DNA of 6,562 nucleotides from assembly GCA_945888895.1 (NCBI GenBank), contig CAMDAY010000124.1:1-6562 (forward strand). The letters are read 5' to 3'. Below are positions 1 to 5,127 of this stretch, piece after piece. The position numbers and the translations under genes are program-made. The notes below the pieces were generated by a model. It had not been told where the DNA came from, did not search any database, and saw only the letters and a program-made list of their open reading frames with translations. Within the stretch, counting starts at the first letter, position 1. The number at the start of each line of letters is the position of its first letter. This DNA is from Dehalococcoides mccartyi (GTDB taxonomy: Bacteria > Chloroflexota > Dehalococcoidia > UBA2979).

Positions 1-130
1 GCGCACCGCTGCGAAGCCCGCTGCGAAGCGCACCGCTGCGAAGCCCGCTGCGAAGCGCACCGCTGCGAAGCCCGCTGCGAAGCGCACCGCTGCGAAGCCC
101 GCTGCGAAGCGAGCTGCGAAGAAGGCCTAG
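1..130 (+). CDS. C-terminal tail of histone H1/HU-like basic protein (partial, 5' end outside window)
   Basis: The frame starting at base 2 reads RTAAKPAAK four times, then RAAKKA and the TAG stop at 128-130. These 42 visible residues are almost only Ala, Lys, Arg, Pro and Thr. Such (K/R)-(T/P)-AAK tails are known from bacterial histone H1-like proteins and from C-terminal extensions of HU proteins (HupB type). They bind DNA or RNA by charge and compact the nucleoid. The folded domain that would tell these families apart lies upstream of the window, so the exact family is open. Other basic proteins can end in similar tails. A strong hairpin terminator follows 23 nt after the stop, so this gene ends its transcript. 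The reading frame is supported by perfect in-frame repeats and the clean stop. Confidence 0.75.
   Translation, partial: RTAAKPAAKRTAAKPAAKRTAAKPAAKRTAAKPAAKRAAKKA
2..109 (+). repeat. Four perfect 27-bp tandem repeats coding RTAAKPAAK
   Basis: Units at 2-28, 29-55, 56-82 and 83-109 are identical at the base level, including third positions, and each codes nine residues. Each unit is itself built of two related AAK segments. Complete third-position identity points to recent slippage or unequal crossover rather than old conserved repeats. The array may extend upstream of the window, so the copy number is a minimum. Confidence 0.9.
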
Positions 131-153
131 TCCCGCCACTCGGTAGGACGGTG

Positions 154-183
154 GAACGCCCCCGGGACATCCCGGGGGCGTTC
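154..183 (+). terminator. Strong intrinsic terminator hairpin after the histone-like gene
   Basis: Bases 154-166 (GAACGCCCCCGGG) pair perfectly with 171-183 around a 4-nt loop ACAT, giving a 13-bp, very GC-rich stem. The downstream side (TGCGTCTTGGG) has only a weak T-tract, as is common in GC-rich genomes. The position 23 nt after the TAG fits termination of the upstream gene. The stem is symmetric, but no gene converges on it from the other side. Confidence 0.8.
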
Positions 184-376
184 TGCGTCTTGGGTTACGC
201 GCCGTCGGCGGGGCCAAGGTCGCCCGTCCGGACGCTGGTGGTACCATGACGCGGCTCTGACTCGGCCAGCGAGGTCGACGCCGAGCCTCGACGGCGCACA
301 TCGTGCGACGACCGTTGAACACCGCGACCGGAACGACCGGAGCCCTCCGCTGCTGCAGCCACACCGCCACGACGAC
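184..376. other. Leader/intergenic region before cysS with no recognisable start signal
   Basis: This stretch holds no convincing promoter, Shine-Dalgarno site or standard start in the cysS frame. That frame is open all the way back to the TAG at 128-130 but contains no ATG, GTG or TTG before 446. Starts in another frame exist: ATG 246 makes a 4-codon ORF ending in TGA at 258-260, and GTG 303 and TTG 315 lie in a frame that bypasses the cysS frame. The sequence GGTGGTACC at 237-245 resembles a T-box core but is not supported as one. Confidence 0.5.
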
Positions 377-1573
377 CTGCACCTCTACAACAGCCTCACG
401 CGGATCATCGAGCCGTTCGAGTCGATCCGCGAGCGCGAGGTCTCCGTGTACGTCTGCGGCATCACGCCGTACGACGTCGGCCACCTCGGCCATGCGCTCG
501 TCGCCGTCGCCTTCGACACGCTGCGCCGGTGGCTCGAGTTCAACGCGTACGAGGTCCACCACATCCAGAACATCACCGATGTCGACGACGACATGGTGCG
601 GAAGTCGCGTGAGCTCGGCATCAGCATTGCCGAGCTGACCGACCGCAATCACGCGATCTATCTCCACGAGATGGATGCACTGAATGTGCAGCGCCCCGAC
701 GCCTACCCCCGCGTCTCCGAGACGATCCCCGAGATCATCGCGATGGTGACGAGCCTCATCGAGTGCGGCAACGCATACGAGGTGGAGGGCTATGTCTTCT
801 TCGACGTGACGACCGCCCCGAAGTTCGGCGCCCTCGCGGGCCTCTCGCTCGAGCAGCTGCTGACGTTCCGCAGTGACTCGATGCCGGCAGAGCCAGCCGA
901 GCTCAAGCGTCACCCGCTCGATTTCCTCGTGTGGCAGCCCTGCACCGACGAGGGTGCGACGTTCGACTCGCCCTGGGGGCCCGGCCGTCCCGGCTGGCAC
1001 ATCGAATGCTCCGCCATGGCGCAGAAGGCGCTCGGCTCTCGCCTCGACATCCACGGTGGCGGCAAGGACCTGCGTTACCCGCATCACGACTCCGAGATCG
1101 TGCAGTCCGAGTGCGCGACCGCCGAGGCGCCCTACGTGAAGGTCTGGATGCACAACGGGACCGTCGGCCTGGCCGGCGAGAAGATGTCGAAGTCGCTCGG
1201 CAACCTGGTGAAGGTGAGCGAGTTGATCGAGCGAGGCCACACCGGCAATGGCATCCGCCTGCTCATGCTCTCCGTCCGCTACCGTGACGACCGCGATTTC
1301 GACGAGGATGCGCTGAACCGTTGGGAGCAGTCCGCACGGCTCCTCGAGCGTGCCGCTCGTGCCCGCGGTGGCCCGCCGGACGCACTGCGCGTCCAGCCGC
1401 GCCGCGTCGAGTTCCAGGATGCGATGGACGACGATCTGGACACCCCGCGCGCGATCGAGGTGCTCCTCGGCATCGCGCGCGACATCGAGGCGGGCACCAT
1501 CGCCGGCGAGACGGGCGTCGCCACGCTTATCGAACTGGGCGAGGTACTCGGACTGCGCCTGCGCCCCGAATAG
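377..1573 (+). CDS. cysS: Cysteine--tRNA ligase (CysRS), short form lacking the distal C-terminal domain; start uncertain
   Basis: This class I aminoacyl-tRNA synthetase would join cysteine to tRNA-Cys in the cytoplasm. Counting from CTG 377, residues 1-9 (LHLYNSLTR) match the family N-terminus. HLGH (36-39) is the HIGH motif and KMSKS is at 269-273. Cys27, Cys211, His236 and Glu240 align closely with the zinc ligands of E. coli CysRS (Cys28, Cys209, His234, Glu238). Further family blocks are GPGRPGWHIECSAM, DIHGGG and the helical segment with DDDLDTPRA. The product is about 398 aa against about 461 in E. coli, and it ends after the helical bundle. The mixed alpha/beta anticodon-recognition domain is absent. 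The first standard start, GTG 446, would remove 23 conserved residues including the one just before YVCG. I therefore begin at CTG 377, but a rare start, an assembly indel or a frameshift is possible. MshC, the mycothiol cysteine ligase, is similar in length and shares CGITPYD. As I recall that family, MshC lacks the fourth ligand, so CysRS is favoured. Confidence 0.88.
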   Translation: MHLYNSLTRIIEPFESIREREVSVYVCGITPYDVGHLGHALVAVAFDTLRRWLEFNAYEVHHIQNITDVDDDMVRKSRELGISIAELTDRNHAIYLHEMDALNVQRPDAYPRVSETIPEIIAMVTSLIECGNAYEVEGYVFFDVTTAPKFGALAGLSLEQLLTFRSDSMPAEPAELKRHPLDFLVWQPCTDEGATFDSPWGPGRPGWHIECSAMAQKALGSRLDIHGGGKDLRYPHHDSEIVQSECATAEAPYVKVWMHNGTVGLAGEKMSKSLGNLVKVSELIERGHTGNGIRLLMLSVRYRDDRDFDEDALNRWEQSARLLERAARARGGPPDALRVQPRRVEFQDAMDDDLDTPRAIEVLLGIARDIEAGTIAGETGVATLIELGEVLGLRLRPE

Positions 1574-1652
1574 CGGACTGAATGCGCCCCGAATGCGTGA
1601 AGGCGCACCGCTCGCGCGTCACCCATGCGACGAGCCAGCCGGCATCGCTCCC

Positions 1653-1658
1653 TATACT
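1653..1658 (+). promoter_or_regulatory. Candidate -10 element (TATACT) for a leaderless hemerythrin transcript
   Basis: TATACT ends 5 nt before the ATG at 1664, so a transcript starting 6-7 nt downstream would begin at or beside the start codon. No Shine-Dalgarno sequence precedes the ATG. No good -35 hexamer is visible about 17 nt upstream. This is the pattern of leaderless genes in many GC-rich bacteria. Confidence 0.5.
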
Positions 1659-1663
1659 CGTGC

Positions 1664-2152
1664 ATGGCACGTGACGACCGCCTCGTACGCCTCTCTCGCG
1701 ATCACCACCACGCGCTGGTGCTGGCGCTGCGCATCCAGCGCGAGCTGCCGCGTGCGGATGATCGCGCTGGATGCGCGCTGATCAACGACACGCTGCGCTT
1801 CTGGAGCGCCGGCCTGCAGCCGCACATCGAGGCAGAGAACGGCGCGTTGCTCTCGCGCATCGCCGCGCGCGGTGACGAGGGCCTCGCGCTGGCCGGTCGG
1901 CTACAGCGCGAGCATCGCGAGTTGGAGGAGGCGATCACGACAGTCCGCAACGGCAGCGGCCACACCGACCGTCACCTCGCACTCACGCGCTTCGGCTCGC
2001 TCCTCGGCGCACACATCCGCTGGGAGGAGCGTGATCTGTTCGAGTGGCTCCAGTCCCACCTCGACGAGACCGAGTTGCGCGAGGCAAGCGACACCTTCGC
2101 CACACGCCTCCCCGCGACCCCCGTCGCCTGCCCCACCCTGCAGACGCTGTAG
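1664..2152 (+). CDS. Hemerythrin HHE domain protein
   Basis: The 162-aa product is a predicted four-helix bundle of the hemerythrin/HHE cation-binding family. Members carry a non-haem di-iron site and act in O2 or NO sensing, iron handling or repair of damaged iron centres; which one applies here cannot be told. Likely ligands fall in the expected order: His14-His16 (RDHHHAL), HxxxE at His54/Glu58 (HIEAE), His84 (REHRELEE) and HxxxE at His117/Glu121 (HIRWEERDLF). The last 20 or so residues are a less structured Pro/Thr-rich tail. I chose ATG 1664 rather than ATG 1625 because family homology begins at MARDDRLVRLSRDHHHAL and a TATACT element sits just before it. The gene is monocistronic: cysS ends 90 nt upstream and the next gene converges from the other strand. 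Confidence 0.85.
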   Translation: MARDDRLVRLSRDHHHALVLALRIQRELPRADDRAGCALINDTLRFWSAGLQPHIEAENGALLSRIAARGDEGLALAGRLQREHRELEEAITTVRNGSGHTDRHLALTRFGSLLGAHIRWEERDLFEWLQSHLDETELREASDTFATRLPATPVACPTLQTL

Positions 2153-2158
2153 GCGTAG

Positions 2159-2173
2159 GCGCCCTCGAGGCGC
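2159..2173 (+). terminator. Weak hairpin after the hemerythrin gene
   Basis: GCGCC (2159-2163) pairs with GGCGC (2169-2173) around CTCGA, starting 6 nt after the stop codon. The stem is only 5 bp and has no T-tract, so it may be a poor terminator or chance in GC-rich DNA. Confidence 0.25.
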
Positions 2174-2208
2174 GCGAGCGGCGGGCGAGCTTCAGCGCCC
2201 CGGGGCGA

Positions 2209-2475
2209 CTCGATGTGACAGCGCGGGGCGGCTCACCTGCCCCTCCCTGCGCGGGAGGTGTGAGAAGGGAAGAACCAAGTGTGAGGGGCGCAGCTCCTCA
2301 CACTCCCGGCGGAACTCGACTGGCCGCGCCATGTTCGTGCGAGTGATTCGGGCCGTCGCCGGTGTCGAGGTGCGAAGCACCCCTCGCCTGGATCGGGAGC
2401 GCGAGGGCGAAGCCCTCTCCATTCATCCCCCTTCCCGCGCAGGGAAGGCGCAGGGGGATGGGGCGTCCCGCGCTA
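2209..2475 (+). repeat. Interspersed hairpin-rich repeat, copy A (MITE-like)
   Basis: This block is colinear with 5826-6087. Shared anchors fall at nearly the same offsets from the left end: CTCGATGTG (0/0), AAGAACCAA (61/61), GCGGAACTC (100/98), GTGCGAGTGATTC (128/127), GGCCGTCGCCGG (142/141), GGGCGAAGCCC (196/191), TTCATCCCCCTTCCCGCGC (213/209) and AGGGGGATGGG (243/240). Its ends form related inverted hairpins. The left 2241-2256 (CCCTCCCTGCGCGGGA) matches the reverse complement of 2433-2448 at 15 of 16 positions. Inside are GTGTGAGG/CCTCACAC (2279-2303) and GAGGGC-GAA-GCCCTC (2403-2417). No credible ORF is present. The block fills most of the 380-nt gap between the hemerythrin gene and the converging ATC hydrolase gene. 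It is a non-autonomous element or a structured intergenic repeat; transposition itself is inference. Confidence 0.75.
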
Positions 2476-2484
2476 ACGCCTCCA

Positions 2485-2507
2485 CGGCCCTCGTAACCTC
2501 GAGGCCG
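2485..2507 (-). terminator. Possible terminator hairpin at the 3' end of the minus-strand operon
   Basis: CGGCC-TCG (2485-2493, one bulged C) pairs with CGA-GGCCG (2500-2507) around a 6-nt loop. It lies 25 nt past the stop of the ATC hydrolase gene. There is no T-tract on either side, so function as an intrinsic terminator is uncertain. Confidence 0.3.
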
Positions 2508-2532
2508 CGTCCCGCGCGTGCCTCGCATGGCG

Positions 2533-3540
2533 CTACGCGCGCGGTGGGGGCGAGGGCTTCGGCTCATCGTCGGGCGGAGTGTCGTCCTGCGGCGCGTCGC
2601 CCTGGTGGGGGGGCGCGGGGCGGCGGAGCTCCTGCTCGGCGGCGTTCACGAGCGGGCGCAGGATCGGCGGGACGAGGCGGTCGGCGGCCAGCCGCGCTCC
2701 CGTCTCGGCAACGTGCTTGATCTGCTCGTCGTGCGCCTGCACGTAGTCCGTCGCCTGACGCGCCGCGCGCTCCACGTGCGGGGCGGCCGCGTCGGCGGCG
2801 GCGCGGGCCTGCTCAACGCGACGTTCCACCTCGGGCTTCGCGCGTGCGGCGATATTCTTCGCCATTCGCCCGAGGATCCCGCCGACGCGCACCGCCTGCT
2901 GCTCGAAGCGTTCGAGCTCCGTCGGTTCGGCGGGCGTCGCGGCAGGGGAGGCATCTGGGGCTGTCGCTGGCGGCACCTCGTCGTGCGGCGCCGAGTCCTC
3001 GGTGGAAGCGTGCGCCGCGAGGCGGTAGCGGAAGTCGCAGTACGGCGCGCCCTGCATGATCGTTTGGCGGCGCTCCAGGTGAAGGTCGCCAGAGTAGCCC
3101 TCGGACAGAGCGAAGTCGCGGCTGCACGACAGGATGAAGCCCAGGTCGGGGGCGCCCATCCGGTGGTACATCTCCGCGAAGCGGCAGCCCACCACATTGA
3201 ACTCGAGCCCCTCGGCGTCCTCGCGCAGCGTCTCGATCTGGAGGTCACCGCCGGCGCCGCTCCACGTGTCCTTCACGTGGTGGAACCCTTCGAGGTCGCT
3301 GCGCTGCAGCGCCTCGGCGACGGCTGCCCCCTGCTCGCGTGCGATGCCCTCGATTGTCTCGCGCGCGATGCGGTGTGCCTCGTCGCGGCCGATCTCCTGC
3401 TCCATGCGGCGGATCAGCGGGATCAGCACCTCGGCCTCGATGCCGCGGCGCTGGAGTAGCGTGATCGTCGCTCGGACCGCCTCGGGCGTGTGTGCCTGCG
3501 GATGCTGGTCGTCGTTTACGGGTGTCGAGGATCCAGTCAC
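2533..3540 (-). CDS. L-2-amino-thiazoline-4-carboxylic acid hydrolase family protein with long helical C-terminal extension
   Basis: Residues about 20-174 resemble the ATC hydrolase family (Pfam ATC_hydrolase). Typical blocks are FNVVGCRFAEMY (Cys119), LGFILSCSRDFAL (Cys139) and ERRQTIMQGAPYCDFRYR (Cys168). The named member opens the thiazoline ring of ATC on the way to L-cysteine; most relatives are uncharacterised, so the substrate here is unknown. The rest is not part of that domain. It comprises a Pro/Ala/Asp linker (175-207), about 100 residues of Ala/Glu/Arg-rich predicted amphipathic helix (208-308), and a Pro/Asp-rich tail to residue 335. I chose GTG at 3540. It overlaps the Nudix stop as GTGA and has GAGGGG 7 nt upstream. 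ATG 3588 would add 16 residues overlapping the Nudix gene. It is the third gene of the minus-strand operon and is probably translationally coupled to the Nudix gene. Confidence 0.75.
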   Translation of the reverse strand: MTGSSTPVNDDQHPQAHTPEAVRATITLLQRRGIEAEVLIPLIRRMEQEIGRDEAHRIARETIEGIAREQGAAVAEALQRSDLEGFHHVKDTWSGAGGDLQIETLREDAEGLEFNVVGCRFAEMYHRMGAPDLGFILSCSRDFALSEGYSGDLHLERRQTIMQGAPYCDFRYRLAAHASTEDSAPHDEVPPATAPDASPAATPAEPTELERFEQQAVRVGGILGRMAKNIAARAKPEVERRVEQARAAADAAAPHVERAARQATDYVQAHDEQIKHVAETGARLAADRLVPPILRPLVNAAEQELRRPAPPHQGDAPQDDTPPDDEPKPSPPPRA

Positions 3541-4079
3541 AATCCATCCCCTCGGAGGGCGGCGGCCTCGTGGCGATACTGCTGCCATGCCGCGACCACG
3601 TCGCCATCATGCGCGAAGGCAAGCGACGGGAGGTCGTCCGGCGCGAACCACGCGACCTCGATCGCTTCGTCGCCGGCGACCGCTGCGCCGCTCACGATAC
3701 GTCCAGCGTACGCGATGAAGATCACCGTCTCGCCGACCTCGCTGTACGCGCCGAGCAGCGCGTCGATGCTCGCTTCGATGCCGGTCTCCTCGCGCACCTC
3801 GCGAGCGGCGGCGACCTCCAGGACCTCACCCGCGTCGACGAAGCCGGAGGGGAACGCCCACTGCCCGATGCGCGGCTCGTGGTTGCGCTTCACCAGCAGA
3901 ATGCGGCCTTCGATGTCCTCGACCACCACGCCGACGGCGACCTTCGGGTCGCGGTACCACGCCCAGCCGCAGGCCTCGCCGGTGCAGCGCAGCACCCTGT
4001 CCGGCGCGGGGTCCGGCGCGGGGTCCGGCATCGGACGCCCGCACCGCTGGCAGAAGCGAGGAGGGAACGGGATCGCCAT
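3537..4079 (-). CDS. Nudix hydrolase with N-terminal zinc ribbon
   Basis: The 180-aa protein begins with a four-cysteine zinc ribbon (Cys10, Cys13, Cys32, Cys37; FCQRCG...RCTGEACG). A Nudix fold follows from about residue 44. The Nudix box is complete: Gly79, five residues, Glu85, seven residues, then REVREETGI at 93-101. Glu94, Glu97 and Glu98 are the metal-binding glutamates. Such enzymes cleave nucleoside diphosphate-X compounds; the ribbon-plus-Nudix layout recalls NADH pyrophosphatases (NudC) and ADP-sugar or NTP pyrophosphatases. The short length and the absence of the NudC-specific N-terminal domain make NudC proper unlikely, so the substrate is open. GAGGAAA lies 9 nt before the ATG. 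The PIG-L stop is 30 nt upstream and the next gene starts within this gene's stop codon, so this is the middle gene of an operon. The ribbon loop contains a short DPAP repeat. Confidence 0.88.
   Translation of the reverse strand: MAIPFPPRFCQRCGRPMPDPAPDPAPDRVLRCTGEACGWAWYRDPKVAVGVVVEDIEGRILLVKRNHEPRIGQWAFPSGFVDAGEVLEVAAAREVREETGIEASIDALLGAYSEVGETVIFIAYAGRIVSGAAVAGDEAIEVAWFAPDDLPSLAFAHDGDVVAAWQQYRHEAAALRGDGL
3999..4029 (-). repeat. 12-bp tandem repeat inside the Nudix zinc-ribbon loop
   Basis: GTCCGGCGCGGG occurs at 3999-4010 and 4011-4022, with a partial third copy (GTCCGGC) at 4023-4029. On the minus strand it codes repeated DPAP units between the two cysteine pairs. It keeps the reading frame and simply lengthens the loop. 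Confidence 0.8.
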
Positions 4080-4109
4080 CGCTGCGCGTTTCCTCGACTG
4101 TGCTCGGCG

Positions 4110-4862
4110 CTAGAAGAACATCACCACGCGGCGGAAGCGCTCCAGCGAGCGCCCGTCCGGCTCGCGCCAGAACGTGCGCATCCGCGTGATGAACGCGTCG
4201 TCGGTGGGGAACTGGCTGGGGTGTGCCAGCAGCGCCTGGATCTTCAACTCGAGGATGTCGGAGATGTCGACGTCGAAGTTCGGTTCGTTGGCGCCCCAGA
4301 GGTAGAGCTCGCGCACCTTGTGCGTCGGCAGGCCCGCCTCGATGTGCTCGGGGAAGTTGAGGCGGTCGCGCGCGGCGGGGTACACGGCGTCCACGGTTGC
4401 AAGACCGGTCGCGCGATGGTCGCTGTGGTTCACGAACGAGTTGCGGATGATCACCGGCTCCGGGTCGTGCGTGTACACCGCGTACGGCTGGAACTCCCGG
4501 ATCTCGCGCACGATCGCGCCGAGGAGCGCGCGACCGGCGACCAGCTCGCCGTCCGTGAAGTGCAGGAAGCGCACGTCCGTCACGCCGAGCAGTGCCGCCG
4601 CGTCGCGCTGTTCCTGCTCGCGCATCGCGACGAGGCGCTCAGGAGTGAACGAGGGGTCATCGGAGCCCTTCGAGCCGTCGGTGGCGACGAGGTAGCGCAC
4701 GTGCCACCCGGCGCGCGCGAGCAGCGCGGAGACACCCGCCGCGCCGAAGTCCGCGTCGTCCGGGTGCGCCGCGACCACGAGCGCGCGGCGCAGCTCGCCG
4801 TTCGCCTCGTCCGGCTCGCCCGGCCGCTCGTTGCCGAAGAGATCCTCGAGTCCCGCGCCCAT
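4110..4862 (-). CDS. PIG-L/LmbE-family metal-dependent deacetylase
   Basis: The 250-aa protein carries the family signature AAHPDDADFG. His33 and Asp36 are predicted zinc ligands and Asp35 the general base. The distal motif NHSDHRATG supplies His149 as the third ligand. Characterised relatives remove N-acetyl groups from N-acetylglucosaminyl compounds (MshB in mycothiol, BshB in bacillithiol, PIG-L in GPI anchors), but the family is broad and the substrate here is not known. No signal peptide or membrane segment is seen, so it is probably cytoplasmic. The ATG at 4862 is preceded by GAGGAGG with a 4-nt gap. It is the first gene of a minus-strand operon with the Nudix and ATC hydrolase-like genes, divergent from lexA. 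A cobalt- or zinc-dependent role on a sugar or nucleotide-sugar substrate would fit the Nudix neighbour, but that is inference. Confidence 0.9.
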   Translation of the reverse strand: MGAGLEDLFGNERPGEPDEANGELRRALVVAAHPDDADFGAAGVSALLARAGWHVRYLVATDGSKGSDDPSFTPERLVAMREQEQRDAAALLGVTDVRFLHFTDGELVAGRALLGAIVREIREFQPYAVYTHDPEPVIIRNSFVNHSDHRATGLATVDAVYPAARDRLNFPEHIEAGLPTHKVRELYLWGANEPNFDVDISDILELKIQALLAHPSQFPTDDAFITRMRTFWREPDGRSLERFRRVVMFF

Positions 4863-4992
4863 CGTGCCTCCTCGATCATCACGTAGACGACCATCTTAGC
4901 CTGCGGCTGTGCTGTCCTCCGCGTCGAAACCCGCAGGTCTGGAGCCGGCCGGGCCGGGTATCCCCCGGCATGAGGCCCAAGACAAAGCACGC
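4863..4992. other. Divergent intergenic region between the PIG-L operon and the lexA promoter
   Basis: The PIG-L Shine-Dalgarno site is at 4867-4873 (read on the minus strand). A GC hairpin GCCGGG/CCCGGC with loop TATCC lies at 4953-4969. No clear minus-strand promoter is visible. The minus strand contains TAAGAT (4893-4898), but without a matching -35. No ORF is supported here. Confidence 0.4.
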
Positions 4993-5021
4993 TTGACGGG
5001 TTGTGGATAAGCCCGTATGTT
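4993..5021 (+). promoter_or_regulatory. lexA promoter, sigma70-type
   Basis: TTGACG (4993-4998) and TATGTT (5016-5021) are separated by exactly 17 nt. This is the best promoter match in the window. The expected transcript start near 5028 leaves a leader of about 100 nt before the lexA ATG. The -10 hexamer lies inside the inverted repeat described separately, so repressor binding would block it. Confidence 0.75.
5002..5010 (-). promoter_or_regulatory. Perfect DnaA-box match between -35 and -10 of lexA
   Basis: Bases 5002-5010 read TGTGGATAA, the exact reverse complement of the DnaA box TTATCCACA. Only one such box is seen, so this is not an origin. Its place in the promoter spacer suggests possible DnaA input on lexA transcription. 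Confidence 0.5.
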
Positions 5022-5040
5022 CCGAACAGAACATATGTAC
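5016..5040. promoter_or_regulatory. Putative LexA operator (SOS box), two overlapping palindromes
   Basis: TATGTTC (5016-5022) and GAACATA (5029-5035) form a perfect 7-bp inverted repeat with a 6-bp spacer. Overlapping it, 5028-5041 reads AGAACATATGTACC and matches the Gram-positive SOS box CGAACATATGTTCG at 11 of 14 positions. Both overlap the -10 or start region of lexA, as expected for autorepression. Which palindrome is bound cannot be decided from one site. Confidence 0.7.
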
Positions 5041-5127
5041 CCGGACGCGATCGAGAGTCGCTGCCGGGTCGTCTCGTGATGGCGTCACCTCGATCGGTGG
5101 CGACCAGGCGGATCGAAGGAGAGCGTG

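Noticed and set aside
237..255. T-box-like core (GGTGGTACC then CGCGG) upstream of cysS
   Set aside because: The variable base is T, which would pair with a discriminator A, whereas tRNA-Cys has U73. Only about 50 nt lie between it and the upstream terminator, too little for a Stem I, and ATGA interrupts the ACC-GCG part.
377..1573. MshC (mycothiol cysteine ligase) instead of CysRS
   Set aside because: The length and CGITPYD fit MshC, but Cys27, Cys211, His236 and Glu240 reproduce the complete CysRS zinc site and the C-terminal DDDLDTPRA helix block is CysRS-like. Kept only as an alternative.
1561..1594. 11-bp direct repeat GCGCCCCGAAT at the cysS 3' end
   Set aside because: Two short copies 23 nt apart, across the stop codon, with no further structure; most simply a local duplication or chance.
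2518..3459. Plus-strand open frame of 313 codons over the ATC hydrolase-like gene
   Set aside because: It is a shadow of the minus-strand gene, whose family motifs and operon spacing are clear; it also has no ribosome site.
3492..4886. Plus-strand open frame of 464 codons over the Nudix and PIG-L genes
   Set aside because: It is the antisense shadow of two genes with complete catalytic motifs; its translation is Arg/Ala/Val-rich with no recognisable family.
5002..5010. Replication origin suggested by the DnaA box
   Set aside because: Only one box is present, with no AT-rich unwinding region, dnaA or dnaN.
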